Source: Akebia trifoliata (Eukaryota; Streptophyta; Magnoliopsida; Ranunculales; Lardizabalaceae). Taken from it: DNA of 64,000 nucleotides. The DNA is taken from NCBI GenBank assembly GCA_017979445.1, contig CM030716.1, forward strand, positions 13,429,611 through 13,493,610. Direction: 5' to 3'. The position numbers and the translations under genes were made by a program. Below are positions 48,408 to 59,421 of this stretch, piece after piece; the first letter of the stretch is position 1, and each line of letters begins with the position of its first letter. Under the pieces are notes generated by a model. It was not told the DNA's origin. It made no database searches and saw only the letters and a list, made by a program, of their open reading frames with translations.

Positions 48408-49083
48408 TCTCTCGACTCGACAGAAAACCCTTTGTCTCATACCGAAAATCCAGATTTGGTGGGAACCCTTCAAGAGAAAATCTGAAAAATTGAAAGGGAT
48501 AACTCAAATAAACCGATCGATAGACTTCGATCTCTTTCTCGTTCAATTGACCGATTGGAACCCAAAGAACCTGTACAATTTTGGGACTCACACAAGTGAC
48601 TTCCGATCCCAAATTTTTTTAGTAGATATGATTGTTCTTGTTATATAATTAAAATGGTGATTCTAACATGTTTTTGAATTAAGAATCTCAATGGGTTTGA
48701 ATTAGATTGTAAAATATCATTGTTTTTGTATGTTTCTGCTCTGTTTTTATAACTAATTTGATGAATGGTATGTGTTTCTTTGTTTATTCTTTGTTCACTT
48801 TCTCTTAAACTAATGTGATTGAATCATGTTTGTACCTATTGCAATCCATGGTGTTGGGGGTGTCCTCTCTAATAGCTTTAACTCTTATTCCGTTGGTTGT
48901 TAGTGTTATGGTTCTTGATGTGTTTGCTCTCTAGGTACATTGGCTACATAGTTTAAATATTTGAAAATTGAGTTCTAAAATTTATAAGATAATCGGGTTT
49001 TTTGGCTCATCCTTGTTTACTCGAGCCCGGACAGTCTTTTGCCCATAATGCTACAAAAGAAATTGGAAGCATTGCCTACTTGT
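47987..49083 (+). repeat. Left terminal inverted repeat of the MULE (about 1.1 kb)
   Basis: Pairs with 56732-58243 at high identity. It contains CT-rich microsatellites (48268-48287, 48367-48414). Relative to the right arm it carries about 136 extra bases near 48832-48968 and lacks about 580 bases. Its inner end is near GGAAGCATTGCCTACTTGTA. Confidence 0.9.
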
Positions 49084-49871
49084 AATACTTGAAATAAAAG
49101 AAATAAAAGAATAATGAATTATTCACCCTTACATAATACTTGAAAGACTCCCAAATTGCCCATTATTTTCTAGATAATTAAATACTTATTTTAAAAAATA
49201 AAAGAATGAATAATTCACCCTTACTAATACATTACAAACCATTATTAAACAAAGTACAACACCATCCGGACTTATTAGGTCCATAATCCAAAGTTTTCTC
49301 TAAAGATTCCAAGTGTTGTCCAATCATTCACATATAGATCCCATAAACTCGCATTCTTTGATAGATTTGATGTGTGGTGATTTTGCCTCATGAAGTCTCC
49401 TTTCTTTTAAAAGTAGTTTTGCAAACCTACAAGATTGGAAAAATAAAGATTACAATTATAAATCAGATGCAAAAGGCATGGTTTAAAAAATACGTGTATG
49501 ATGACCATTTTATTGTTTATAACTTTCATTTATAAGGCGTTCAATTCCAAAGTTAAAGTTTTGGAACTTTTATTTTATTTTAAATATGAATGTCATTTCG
49601 CTTCAAATTCATTTTTTTGAACTCTTATTTTTAATGTTATTTGACATGTCGAGGGATTCCAACGTTTATATCTTTATATAATGAAAATGGATTAATTGAT
49701 GTCATAATATGAGATTTTAGATAGGTTTTATGACTAGAATATGGATAAAAGTGTCTTGAGATGGAATTGTTGCTATTGTAGAAATAATTATAATGTACTT
49801 GTTATTACAAATGAATTCTTCTGAATTTGAAAATATAAGTTTTTGTCTCTTATCAGTTATAGAAATCCATC

Positions 49872-52333
49872 ATGGATACTATCGATGTTGAAACTTTTGA
49901 TGACGTGCCTATTGATGATATTGTGGGATCTTTGACAATGGAAGTAGATGGGGGTGAACATATTGAATGTCAGAGCCCAAACAAAGACGTAGAAAGTTTA
50001 ACACCGTATGTAGGGATGCTTTTTTATTGTAGTATGGAAGCTCAAAAATATTATGAAGATTACGGACGTCTGAATGGATTTTGGATTCGTATTCGAGATA
50101 CTACGAAATCACGACGAGGTTCAAATGAAGTGACTGGGATAACATTTGTTTGTTCACATCAAGGTAAATACACATCAAAGATGGAAAAAACTGAGGCAAT
50201 AGTTGGGAACGAGGTTGTAAAAAAGATAAGTAGGAGTACTTCAACTATTAAATGTGGATGTAAGACGGCAATGGGAATTATACATGATGTATATAGTACC
50301 CGATGGAAAGTGACGGTCTTCAGAGACAACCATAATCATAAGGTCGTTACACCAGGGAGGAGAATGAGTATGAGGTCAAATAGAAACATGCCAAGAACGG
50401 CTAAAAATTTAGTTGAAGCATTCCAAAGAGAAAATCTATCAGTTGGTAAAGTTTCAGCAATCCTTGGTGGTGATACGATTGGTTTCGATAATAGGGATTG
50501 TTGCAATCATTTGAGAAATGTTAGACACAAGCAGTTAGAAGGGGGAGATGCACAGTCAGTGCTCACATACTTCAAACGAAAACAACTTGAAAACCCACAA
50601 TTTTTTTATGCAATACAGTGTGATGACGATGGGAGGGCAACTAACTTTTTTTGGGTTGATGCTAGGTCACGAATGGCATATCAATCTTTTGGGGATGTGG
50701 TGACATTCGATACAACTTATCATACAAACAAGTATGATATGCCATTCGCCCCTTTTACTGGAGTAAACCACCACTGGCAGTCTATACAATTTGGGGGTGC
50801 ACTTCTACAAGATGAAACTGAGGTGACCTTCATATGGTTGTTTGAGACCTGGTTAGAAGCAATGAGAGGACGACATCCACAATCAATAATCACCGATCAA
50901 GATTTGGCAATAAGGAATGCGATTGCCAAATATTTTTCAAACACGCGTCATCATCTTTGTATATGGCACATCGAGAAGAAGTTCGTCGAGAAGTTACCAT
51001 ATGTATACTTTAAGAATTTTGAATTCAAGAATAAAATACAAAAGTGTATTTGGTTGACATACACTGAGGAGGATTTTGAGAAGGGGTGGAAAGCTGTGAT
51101 CGAGGAAAATGGTTTGGAACAGAATGAATGGCTACAACAGTTGTTTCAAATACGGGAGTCGTGGGTACCTATTTATAATCGTAATATTTTTTTTGCCAGT
51201 ATGAATACTACGGGTCATAGTGAAAGCATTAATTCTTTTTTTGATGGGTTTGTTACTTCGAGATCAAATCTTAAGGAATTTGTTATTAAGTATGAGCAAG
51301 CTTTGAAGAAGAATATAAATGACGAGAGGAAAGAAGATTTTCATTCAGAGCACAGGTTTCGATGTGTCAAAGATAATGAATTACTTCTAAAGAATGCGGC
51401 AAATGTATACACCAGGAATTTGTTTGAAAAATTCAGTAATGAATGGGTGAATATTATGAATTATAAAATTGAAGAAGAACGAGTCATGGATGGTGGATAT
51501 CAATCGTATATTGTGAAAACTAAGTTTGGTGCGTCCGAGGAGTTTGTAGTTGAGTTTAATTTAAAGACATACGAGGGTACGTGCCAATACAAGAAATTTG
51601 AATTTATGGGAATACTTTGTCGACATTTTTTAAAAGTTTTTCTTCGTTATGACATTGATTTTATACCATCTCACTTTATTTTGGAAAGATGGACGAAAGA
51701 AGCTAATCGTACTTTCAGAGTAAAGGATTCACTGAAAATGGGTGATGAGAAAGAACAGTCTAAACCAATGAGACTTGAATACCTGTGTCAATACGGTACC
51801 AAATTAGCATGTATGGCCACCTCTTCAATCGAGGGATTTAAATTGTAACGAGATAATTACGATAAAATGTGTAAACAACTTAGTGAACTTGCACCTCATG
51901 TAATGTCAGATCCTACAATTGATTCAGGTGGAAAGTCTACGAATAATGAAGCTCAATTGTCCCAAGTGTTACTCTTAGATCCCAATATCTCTCATACGAA
52001 GGGTAGGAAGAAAGATGAAAAGGGAAAAGAAAAGATTCTCAATTCTGGTAGATTGAAGAGCAGTATTGAATTAGCCCAACAGAAGAAAAAAAGGAAATGT
52101 GCATTATGTCTAAAGTTCAGCCATAACAAACGAATTTATCCTGAAAATCCTAATAAAAAAAAGATTGGATCTACCCAAGGTAAGTAATTTCATGTTTATC
52201 GTATGAATTATAATTTCAGTGGGATGTTAATTATAATTTGAGTTGAACATCACATGCTTGTTTTTTCCTTTTTTCAGGTGACGTAGGGGAACATCATGCA
52301 TGGACGGATGAATTACAACAACCTTTTGAATAA
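49872..52333 (+). pseudogene. FAR1/MULE-type transposase gene with one premature stop
   Basis: Exon 1 49872-52179, intron 52180-52277 (GTAAGT...TTTTTCAG), exon 2 52278-52333; 787 codons. FAR1-type zinc-binding domain at about 45-160 (MLFYCSMEAQKYYEDYGRLNGF, CSHQG, IKCGCK, DNHNHKVV). MULE transposase core at about 275-365 (VVTFDTTY, IITDQDLAIRNAI, CIWHIEKKF). SWIM-like region TCQYKKFEFMGILCRHFLK at about 580-600, where one expected Cys is Tyr. A basic tail (KGRKKDEKGKEK) and a CALCLKFSHNKR knuckle follow. Codon 659 (51846-51848) is TAA; the frame stays open before and after. TTATCAG just upstream of the ATG may be a 5'-UTR intron acceptor. Without the stop it would look functional or nearly so. 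Confidence 0.9.
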
Positions 52334-54312
52334 GAAGGTTCTATTAAAGCATTGATCATGGTTCAAGATTTTTTGTTTAAGGTACTTCCTATTGAAATTC
52401 TTCACCTAGATCTTTTTTTAGCTTTAATGATGAAACATATATTTCTAGTAGTGTTGTTGATTCCCACTAAACCATCATTTTATTGAGCTTGCCTTGATAG
52501 CTTGTGAATATCATACAAATGACATTATGTTTTTCAAAATGGGTAAGGGTATAAAAGTAAAATCATGGAAGTAATCCTCCAATGGGTAATTTTGATAAAA
52601 ATAAATAAATACCAAAATCGATATATACATTTTGATAAATAGGTATGAAGTTTTGTTCAGAAAATGGAGAACTGATTTGGTTTGATTCTCGGTTCAAGGC
52701 ATGTATAGAATTGAACCAAACCGAGAACCGAACTCTTATTGACTTGCTACCTTTTAAGGATTTAATACATAGATTAGTGATTTTTTTATGGTTGAATTAA
52801 TTACTTCTTTTTATGGATAGATTAATGACTTGTTATATGAAATTTCATGTTCATTAAAAATACGTTGCTTCCAAGCAGGTTTATAGGATATTGGCAACCT
52901 ATAGAGCCGAACTGAACTAAAGACCTTAGATCGGTTTGGTTTGGTTTGGTTCAGTTCTATGGGCAATTTGGTTTGGTTTGGTTCTTATTAAGTGAAACTG
53001 ACCTATGTCAGTTCGGTTCTCCTCTGGCCACAAACCAAACCAAGTTGCAACCCCAATCTAAACTCATGGAATAGAAGCACTAAAGAAATTATGGCAGACA
53101 GTAAAGAATGTCTACATAGCAGGTTTGACCATCCAACAAACAAGATATATTAGTCTATATTTCTTCTACTAACCAACATGCTAAATTAACAAGGTAATCA
53201 TCATCTATAACTATCCCAAAACTTGGAGTCAGCAACATGAATCATACTGTGGCATTCAACTCTATCTAGAGCCATAGCTTCAGTATAGGTAAGTGCCTTC
53301 AGATATCTTCCTATGTTGTTGCACTCCACTTGCTTCTTAAGAGGCTTCAACTTGTGCCAGAGAATTCCCTGCTGGTGCTGTCTTTTTTCTTCGTTTTACA
53401 TGCCCAAACAGTCCATGGCTTAAAGAAAGACTCCTAGTTGGTTATGTTTTCCTATCTTGGTTAACAATTGTATTGATTAGTATCACATTCAAATCGAGTG
53501 GTGCATCTGTCAACCACTGATTAATTCGTTGTGACATGAGGATTGGGCTCTCACTCTATCCCTTTTTCACATCTCTTGGTGCTTCCCTATCTTTTTGGTT
53601 CTCTTATAGCAGGTTGGAGGCACTTTCCTTTGTGAGCAACGAGAGGATTTTTGGGATCTGATTCATTTTGTTGTGTTTGGGTCTTTGGAAGGAGAGGAAT
53701 GGTAGGATTTTTAATGGGAGTGACAATTCCCTTTAGGAAGTTATTATTAGCATTTCTCCTATTTGTTTTGGTGTATGCTGTTTATTGAGGGTTTTCTATT
53801 TAAATAAGCAGCAGTTTGTAAATAGCTTTGTTTGTATTTTTGTCTTCCTTAGTTTGTACATAAAAGTTGTTATTTCTAAGCTGATTCATCAATGGCAGTA
53901 GTGATGTTTTAGTGTCTCCATTCTTCATTTAGGATGGATTATTTCCTCTCTCATCAGTGGAGTTCTTAAATTTATAAAAGGTTCAGATATAGAGGCTACT
54001 ATTCTAATCTGATTTATAAATTTCAATGGTGCTGATTTAGTGTTTGTTTTTTTTCTTTATTTTCCATGTATGAATGTGTTTGACGTTTTTATTTTTATTT
54101 TACATAAAGTTACTGTTTCTAATGTGATTATAAACTGAAAATACTGCTCATTTAGTGTCTCTTATACGTTTTTGTTATTTTGTGGTTACTTATTCTTAAA
54201 AAAGATTCAGTCTTTAGTGGGGTACTTGGAATAAAAGTAAAAGGGTGTTGTACTCTTCTGGTCCACGGTTAAAACTGCTTGACCTTATTTTCCTTTACAC
54301 AATTTTTTGCAG
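52334..54312. other. MULE interior between transposase and captured exon
   Basis: No intact gene. Contains GGTTTGG/GAACCGA-type low-complexity runs at 52670-53045, a LINE-like scrap and, just before 54313, the pyrimidine-rich end of an intron that came with the captured exon. Confidence 0.5.
53640..53760 (+). pseudogene. Possible LINE zf-RVT tail scrap
   Basis: Plus-strand frame reads LWKERNGRIFNGSDN near 53675-53725, a phrase characteristic of the end of plant L1-type ORF2. Too short for firm assignment. Confidence 0.45.
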
Positions 54313-54414
54313 ATGATGTACTGTACAAGCTTGAGCTGGAGCTCTGATGGAAGCACTCTATTTAGTGGTTACACAGATGGTGCGATCAGGGTCTAGGGAA
54401 TTGGTCGTTATTAG
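54313..54414 (+). pseudogene. RACK1: Captured last exon of a RACK1-type WD40 gene, with stop codon
   Basis: A TTTTTTGCAG acceptor precedes 34 codons reading [25 protein letters not shown], stop, GIGRY, stop. This is the C-terminal blade of RACK1 (the Gbeta-like ribosome-bound scaffold), whose proteins end in WGIGRY. The Trp codon is TAG here (54394-54396). The preceding intron and following 3' UTR-like sequence seem to have come along, which points to capture of genomic DNA rather than a processed copy. There are no other RACK1 exons in the window. Confidence 0.85.
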
Positions 54415-55637
54415 AAGCTTTCTTTTGCTATTATGACTTTTTAGAGAGGGAGAGAGAGAGACTGAAGTTGTTTTTCTTGACATTTTTAGGCTTATGTTCT
54501 CTTGCTTCCTCTTTATCATAGTCACCATTGTCATTATGATGAGATTTGGACTAAATGGGTCCACAGTTATTATTTGGACTGATCTTATTTCTTCCTTGAT
54601 GCTAGTTGTGTTGCCTGGGGAAATTATTTCCTTCCATGTATATATTAATCCCCCAACCCCACCTCAATCACTCAAGAAAACACCAACTGAAAAGTTACAT
54701 ATTTCTGTTAGAATTTATCTTCTTATTTCTTCCTTGTAGCGTACCATTTAGTATACAAATGGGGTACCGTTACGAGCATTTGATTAAGAAATATGTGATT
54801 GAGAAAGAGAAAACTTGAATATGGTGCGTTTCATGGGATACGAGGCTCATTCGTTGGGACTCTTTTGTTGGAAGTGCACAACCGTTTGGAATTTTGACAA
54901 TTGAAAAAAAAAAAAAAAGCTTTGGGGATTTTTTATTCTTTTAAGAATATAAATATTAGTGGGTTCAAAACCTACTAATGGATGACCAAATGAGTGGGCC
55001 GTGCAAGCAGAATGGTTGTCAACCCAATGAGTGCTGATGTGGGTGTTTGGTAATCGTGTGTGAATCAAGTTCGAAAATCAATTGTTTTAAATATTTTTAT
55101 TTTAAATATAAATCTTTTCTTGAAATTTAAATGTCTTTGCAGTTGGATTGTCAATGTGACCAATAATCCTTGAAATCTAAAACGGTAAATACATAGGTGG
55201 GCAAGAGATAGAAATTTTATTTTTTTATTTTTTAATAAATTATGTTATTCCACATCAGCATCCACTCTTTTTCAAATTGTAACAGTAAAATGTGAAGCCT
55301 TGAACTCACTGGCAGAACATCTTTTCAGGCCCGCCTTCATGTTATTCACATACGATCAGACAATGCCATCAAATATTGACGAAAGGAACAATATCAAATT
55401 AAGTTTTAAGCAAACTTTGGACTCTTCATTGCAAGTTAGCATGGCAGTTACCTTATCATCCATAGGCCCCCAAATCCTATATAAGAAGAAAATGAGGAAA
55501 TAACATTTATGAGATTTGTGGCATTTCTGTATTTATAAATAACATACTCTGGAGGAGGTCCAACTTAAATAAGATAGGCTAAAGGCAATACAATATACAT
55601 TCGTCACTTATCAAAATCCAAAATCAATTATTCCAGT
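54415..55637. other. MULE interior after the captured exon
   Basis: The first part is probably RACK1 3' UTR and flank. The stretch 54760-54900 reads HLIKKYVIEKEKT then, after a stop, CVSWDTRLIRWDSFVG; it is unrecognised but could be another captured coding scrap. The rest is AT-rich. Confidence 0.35.
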
Positions 55638-55976
55638 TCAAAGAAAATACATACCCATGAACAAAGAAAATATGAAAATAATTATACAAATTACATGCAA
55701 TCTCTTGCATACATTAGAATTTTTCTTGAGCTCTACATGCTCTACTTCATAGAATTCTTGCTTCACGTCATGGAATTGATCATATACTTCATGGAATTTT
55801 TCTTCAACTATATCACGATTATGCCTATTTCTGATAAAGTGACTTCTGGCTTCCTCGTACGATGAAAATGATTCGTAACAAGCTGACGGATATCTATCTA
55901 CATACTGGTGACATTCTTCCCAAGTGAAAAATATACCAGTCTTTCTCCCTACAAAGACGACATAAAACTTGGCCAT
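55638..55976 (-). CDS. RNase H1 N-terminal (Cauli_VI-type) domain protein with C-terminal membrane anchor, MULE cargo
   Basis: 112 codons from the ATG at 55976 (an in-frame ATG at 56018 would add 14 residues). Residues 1-50 match the hybrid-binding fold shared by RNase H1 N-termini and the caulimovirus viroplasmin domain: KFYVVFVGRKTGIFFTWEEC, CYESFSSYEEARSHF. Residues 55-85 are charged and likely helical (EEKFHEVYDQFHDVKQEF). Residues 92-112 are hydrophobic (VICIIIFIFSLFMGMYFL), a tail-anchor-like segment at the very C-terminus. There is no RNase H catalytic domain, and no viral movement, coat or RT genes nearby, so it is not an integrated virus. The ORF is intact. Its role is unknown; domain names are from motif recognition. 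Confidence 0.7.
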   Translation of the reverse strand: MAKFYVVFVGRKTGIFFTWEECHQYVDRYPSACYESFSSYEEARSHFIRNRHNRDIVEEKFHEVYDQFHDVKQEFYEVEHVELKKNSNVCKRLHVICIIIFIFSLFMGMYFL

Positions 55977-56156
55977 TTTGATAGCAAACCTAACAAAACA
56001 AATTGTGAGTGGTTTCACAAAATTTTAGAAATTCTTATAATTATTCCTATAATAAATCTGTTTTAATATCAATAACACTTAAAACGACAATAACATATGG
56101 TTCAACACAAACAATAATTACAATAGGGAAGATATATAAGAACCGCTATATATATA

Positions 56157-56300
56157 GGGAACGGATCAAGGGACATATGAAAAAACATATGTAAAAACAA
56201 TGTAACATTAATAAATTTTCAAAATATGGGTTAGAAGTTTCGGATTGAGCTGATTTTTTGTGAGGATGATCTCTATAATGGGAAAATCATTCGAAATCAA
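56157..56300. mobile_element. Half palindromic MITE inside the MULE
   Basis: After a (TA)n run comes GGGTTAGAAGTTTCGGATTG and GAGGATGATCTCTATAATGG, matching the left half of 59013-59421. The right half is absent. Confidence 0.65.
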
Positions 56301-56731
56301 TTATGATTTGGAAGCATAAAAACATAATTCACAAGGGATAAGGGGGCATACAATTGATATAGTTATCTACGACATGGATTTGAGCAACCTTAGACTTTCC
56401 AAAATGATTTAATATGTCTCAGATTGTTGGTGGATCTGAACATACTCTACACTAAAGCGTTAATCGGAGATGAGAGACAGAAAGTTATGAAGAGAGAATG
56501 CGAACGGAGGCAAGATTTGGGAATCGAAAAATTACCAAAGCATCAGCTTCCTACAACTAAGGTCTATTCTTCTTTCGGCTAACCATCTTAGAATATTTTC
56601 CTCATTAACAATGGCGAGAAACAAAATCCAAATAACTATAACATATATCAATGATAATATCTAGAAATATAAATATTTCAATGTATTCAAACTGGCCTTG
56701 AATCCTATAAATCTCAACTGTGCAATTAAAC

Positions 56732-57837
56732 AAGCAGGCAATGCTTCCAATTTCTTTTGTAGCATTATGGGCTAAAAACTCTCCAGACTCGAGTAAACAA
56801 GGATGAGCCAAAAAACCCGATTATCTTATAGATTTTAGAACTCAATTTTCAAACATGATTCAATCACATTAGTTTAAGAGAAAGTGAACAAAGAAACACA
56901 TACCATTCATCAAATTAGTTCTAAAAATAGAGCAGAAACATACAAAAACAATGATATTTTACAATCTAATTCAGACCCATTAAGATTCTTAATTCAAAAA
57001 CATGTTAGAATCACCATTTCGGTTATATAACAAGAACAATCATATCTAAGAGAAAAAAGGATGATAAGTCTTGAGGAAATAAACTTACTTGTAATCCCAC
57101 AATGGCAACAAGGCCCTTTTTTCCCATGCAAGTTTATTTGTTTCTAGTGAGATTTAAAGTCAAAATAGAACTCAGTTTCAAACAATTCAGCAAGGAAAGA
57201 GAAAAACCAACAAAATGAAACATGGGTTTTAAGCTACCAGACTAAAACTAGAATCCCAAATGGAAGACTTACTGGTGAACTTCTCTATCATTATTGTGGG
57301 GTTTTTTTTCCTTCTCTTTTGGGTCCTCTCTTTTTCTAAAACAATTTTAGTAAGAGAGAAGATTGAGAATGTTTATATATGATCATTCATAATCGTTCTT
57401 CCCCTCCAAATCAAATATTTAGTATTAATTTTATTTTTCTCCTACGTACGTACATTCATCATCTTCTATAGGTAAGCACACAATTCAATGAAAGATCAAT
57501 AATTTCAAGCCAAAAGTTCGATTCGACTGAAAGATGGCAAGAATTCAAGGATGTAATAAATATAAAAATGCACTAACGATCAAACCCAAAAATAATCAAG
57601 AATGGATAAAATAAAATAAAAATTATGCAAAAAAATTTGGGATCGGAAGTCACCCGTGCGAGTCCCAAAATTGTATAGGTTCTTTGGGTTCCAATCGGTC
57701 AATCGAACGAAAAAGAGATCGAAGTCTATCGATCGGTTTATCTGAGTTATCCCCTTCAATTTTTCAGATTTTCTGTTGAAGGGTTCCCACCAAATCTGGG
57801 TTTTCGGTATGAGACGAAGGGTTTTCTGTCGAGTCGA

Positions 57838-57870
<33 letters not shown>

Positions 57871-57949
57871 GGAGTTCAGTCGAGGTTTTCAATGGAGACG
57901 AAGATGAAAACATGGTTTTCGGGGTTTGGTATTCTGTCGAGACTCGATC

Positions 57950-57982
<33 letters not shown>

Positions 57983-58243
57983 TGAGCGAGCAGTCGGTAT
58001 TTAGATGGAGACGAAGAGAGAGAGAGAACGACTGAACTCTCGTTCTGTCGAGTAGAAAAGAGAGAAGGAGAGTTAGTCGAAAATACTGAAAATGTGAGGG
58101 ATGTGTTTGTAAATTTCGGAAACTCCGTTTTTAATAATTGAACTGACGTGAGAAATCATGTGCGCCGTTGATTTCAGTCCATTTAACGTCTGAGAAACAT
58201 CTGTTTCTCATCTAGTTTTTGAGACGTCCGTCGAACCACCCCC
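56732..58243 (-). repeat. Right terminal inverted repeat of the MULE (about 1.5 kb)
   Basis: Reverse complement of 47987-49083 with about 580 extra bases at about 57053-57632. It carries the matching GA-rich microsatellites (57838-57871, 57952-57982). Much of the aligned outer 600 bases differs at only a few percent of positions by eye. Confidence 0.9.
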
Positions 58244-58254
58244 TATATATATAT

Positions 58255-58606
58255 GGTAGCGTTCAATGGCAAACTTTTTGGCAAAACATTTTTCAAAACA
58301 TGAGTTAGAGGTTTTGGAATGGGCTGATTTTTGGTGAGGATGATCTCTACGGTGAGGAGATCATCATCACCAAAAATCAGCCCATTCCAAAACTTCTAAC
58401 CCATGTTTACAAGCTGAAAAATCGTGGACCATCCATTTTTTGTAAACTGTTTTTGATGGGGTTAGAAGTTTTGGAATGGGCTGATTTTTGGTGATGATGA
58501 TCTCCTCACCGTAGAGATCATCCTCACCAAAAATCAGCCCATTCCAAAACCTCTAACTCATGTTTTGAAAAATGTTTTGCCAAAAAGTTAGCCATTGAAC
58601 GCCCCC

Positions 58607-58608
<2 letters not shown>
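58255..58608. mobile_element. Palindromic (TA)n-inserted MITE 10
   Basis: Ends GGTAGCGTTCAATGGC and GCCATTGAACGCCCCCCC are inverted. 354 bases, seemingly identical to MITE 11. Confidence 0.9.

Positions 58609-58642
<34 letters not shown>
58609..58642. repeat. (TA)n between two identical MITEs
   Basis: About 17 AT units joining MITEs 10 and 11. Confidence 0.95.
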
Positions 58643-58644
<2 letters not shown>

Positions 58645-58996
58645 TAGCGTTCAATGGCAAACTTTTTGGCAAAACATTTTTCAAAACATGAGTTAGAGGT
58701 TTTGGAATGGGCTGATTTTTGGTGAGGATGATCTCTACGGTGAGGAGATCATCATCACCAAAAATCAGCCCATTCCAAAACTTCTAACCCATGTTTACAA
58801 GCTGAAAAATCGTGGACCATCCATTTTTTGTAAACTGTTTTTGATGGGGTTAGAAGTTTTGGAATGGGCTGATTTTTGGTGATGATGATCTCCTCACCGT
58901 AGAGATCATCCTCACCAAAAATCAGCCCATTCCAAAACCTCTAACTCATGTTTTGAAAAATGTTTTGCCAAAAAGTTAGCCATTGAACGCCCCCCC
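58643..58996. mobile_element. Palindromic (TA)n-inserted MITE 11
   Basis: 354 bases in the same orientation as MITE 10. No difference was seen by eye. Confidence 0.9.
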
Positions 58997-59012
58997 ATAT
59001 ATATATATATAT

Positions 59013-59421
59013 AGGTCAGGTTCAAGGGCCATGTGAGAAAACATGTAAGAAAACTTTCGGCGGTAAATAAAATTTTAAAATATGGGTTAGAAATTTTAGA
59101 TTGAGCTGATTTTTTGTGAGGATGATCTCTATGATGGGAAGATCATCCAAAAAAAAAATCAGCCCAATCTGAAACTTCTAACCCCATTAAAAGTGATTTA
59201 GAATGTGGACCGTCGATTTTTTTTCAATTTTTATCACTAATTTGTAAATCACTTTTGATGGATTTAGAGGTTTCTGATTGAGCTGATTTTTTGTGAGGAT
59301 GATCTTCTCATCATAGTGACCATCCTTGCAAAAAATCAGCTCAATCCAAAACCTCTAACCCTTATTTTGAAAAACGAAAGTTTTCTTACATGTTTTCTCA
59401 CATGGCCCTTGAACCTGACCT
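59013..59421. mobile_element. Palindromic (TA)n-inserted MITE 12
   Basis: Ends AGGTCAGGTTCAAGGGCCAT and ATGGCCCTTGAACCTGACCT are perfect inverted repeats. Distinct subfamily with ATTGAGCTGATTTTTTGTGA in the core. Confidence 0.9.

Larger units (their letters stand above)
47987..58243 (+). mobile_element. 10.26-kb Mutator-like element (MULE) with long terminal inverted repeats and cargo
   Basis: Ends GGGGGCGATTCGACGG and, on the opposite strand, GGGGGTGGTTCGACGG start inverted repeats of over 1 kb. It is flanked on both sides by (TA)n, so a 9-bp target duplication such as TATATATAT cannot be told from the microsatellite. Inside, left to right: a FAR1/MULE transposase gene (49872-52333), a LINE-like scrap (53640-53760), a captured RACK1 last exon with its intron side (54313-54414), a minus-strand RNase H1-N/membrane ORF (55638-55976) and a half MITE (56157-56300). 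Long inverted repeats plus a FAR1-type transposase place it in the Mutator superfamily. Confidence 0.87.

Noticed and set aside
55638..56018. Endogenous caulimovirus, because of the viroplasmin-type domain
   Set aside because: The domain is shared with cellular RNase H1, and no other caulimovirus-type gene or reverse transcriptase lies nearby in a compatible arrangement; the ORF sits inside a DNA transposon.
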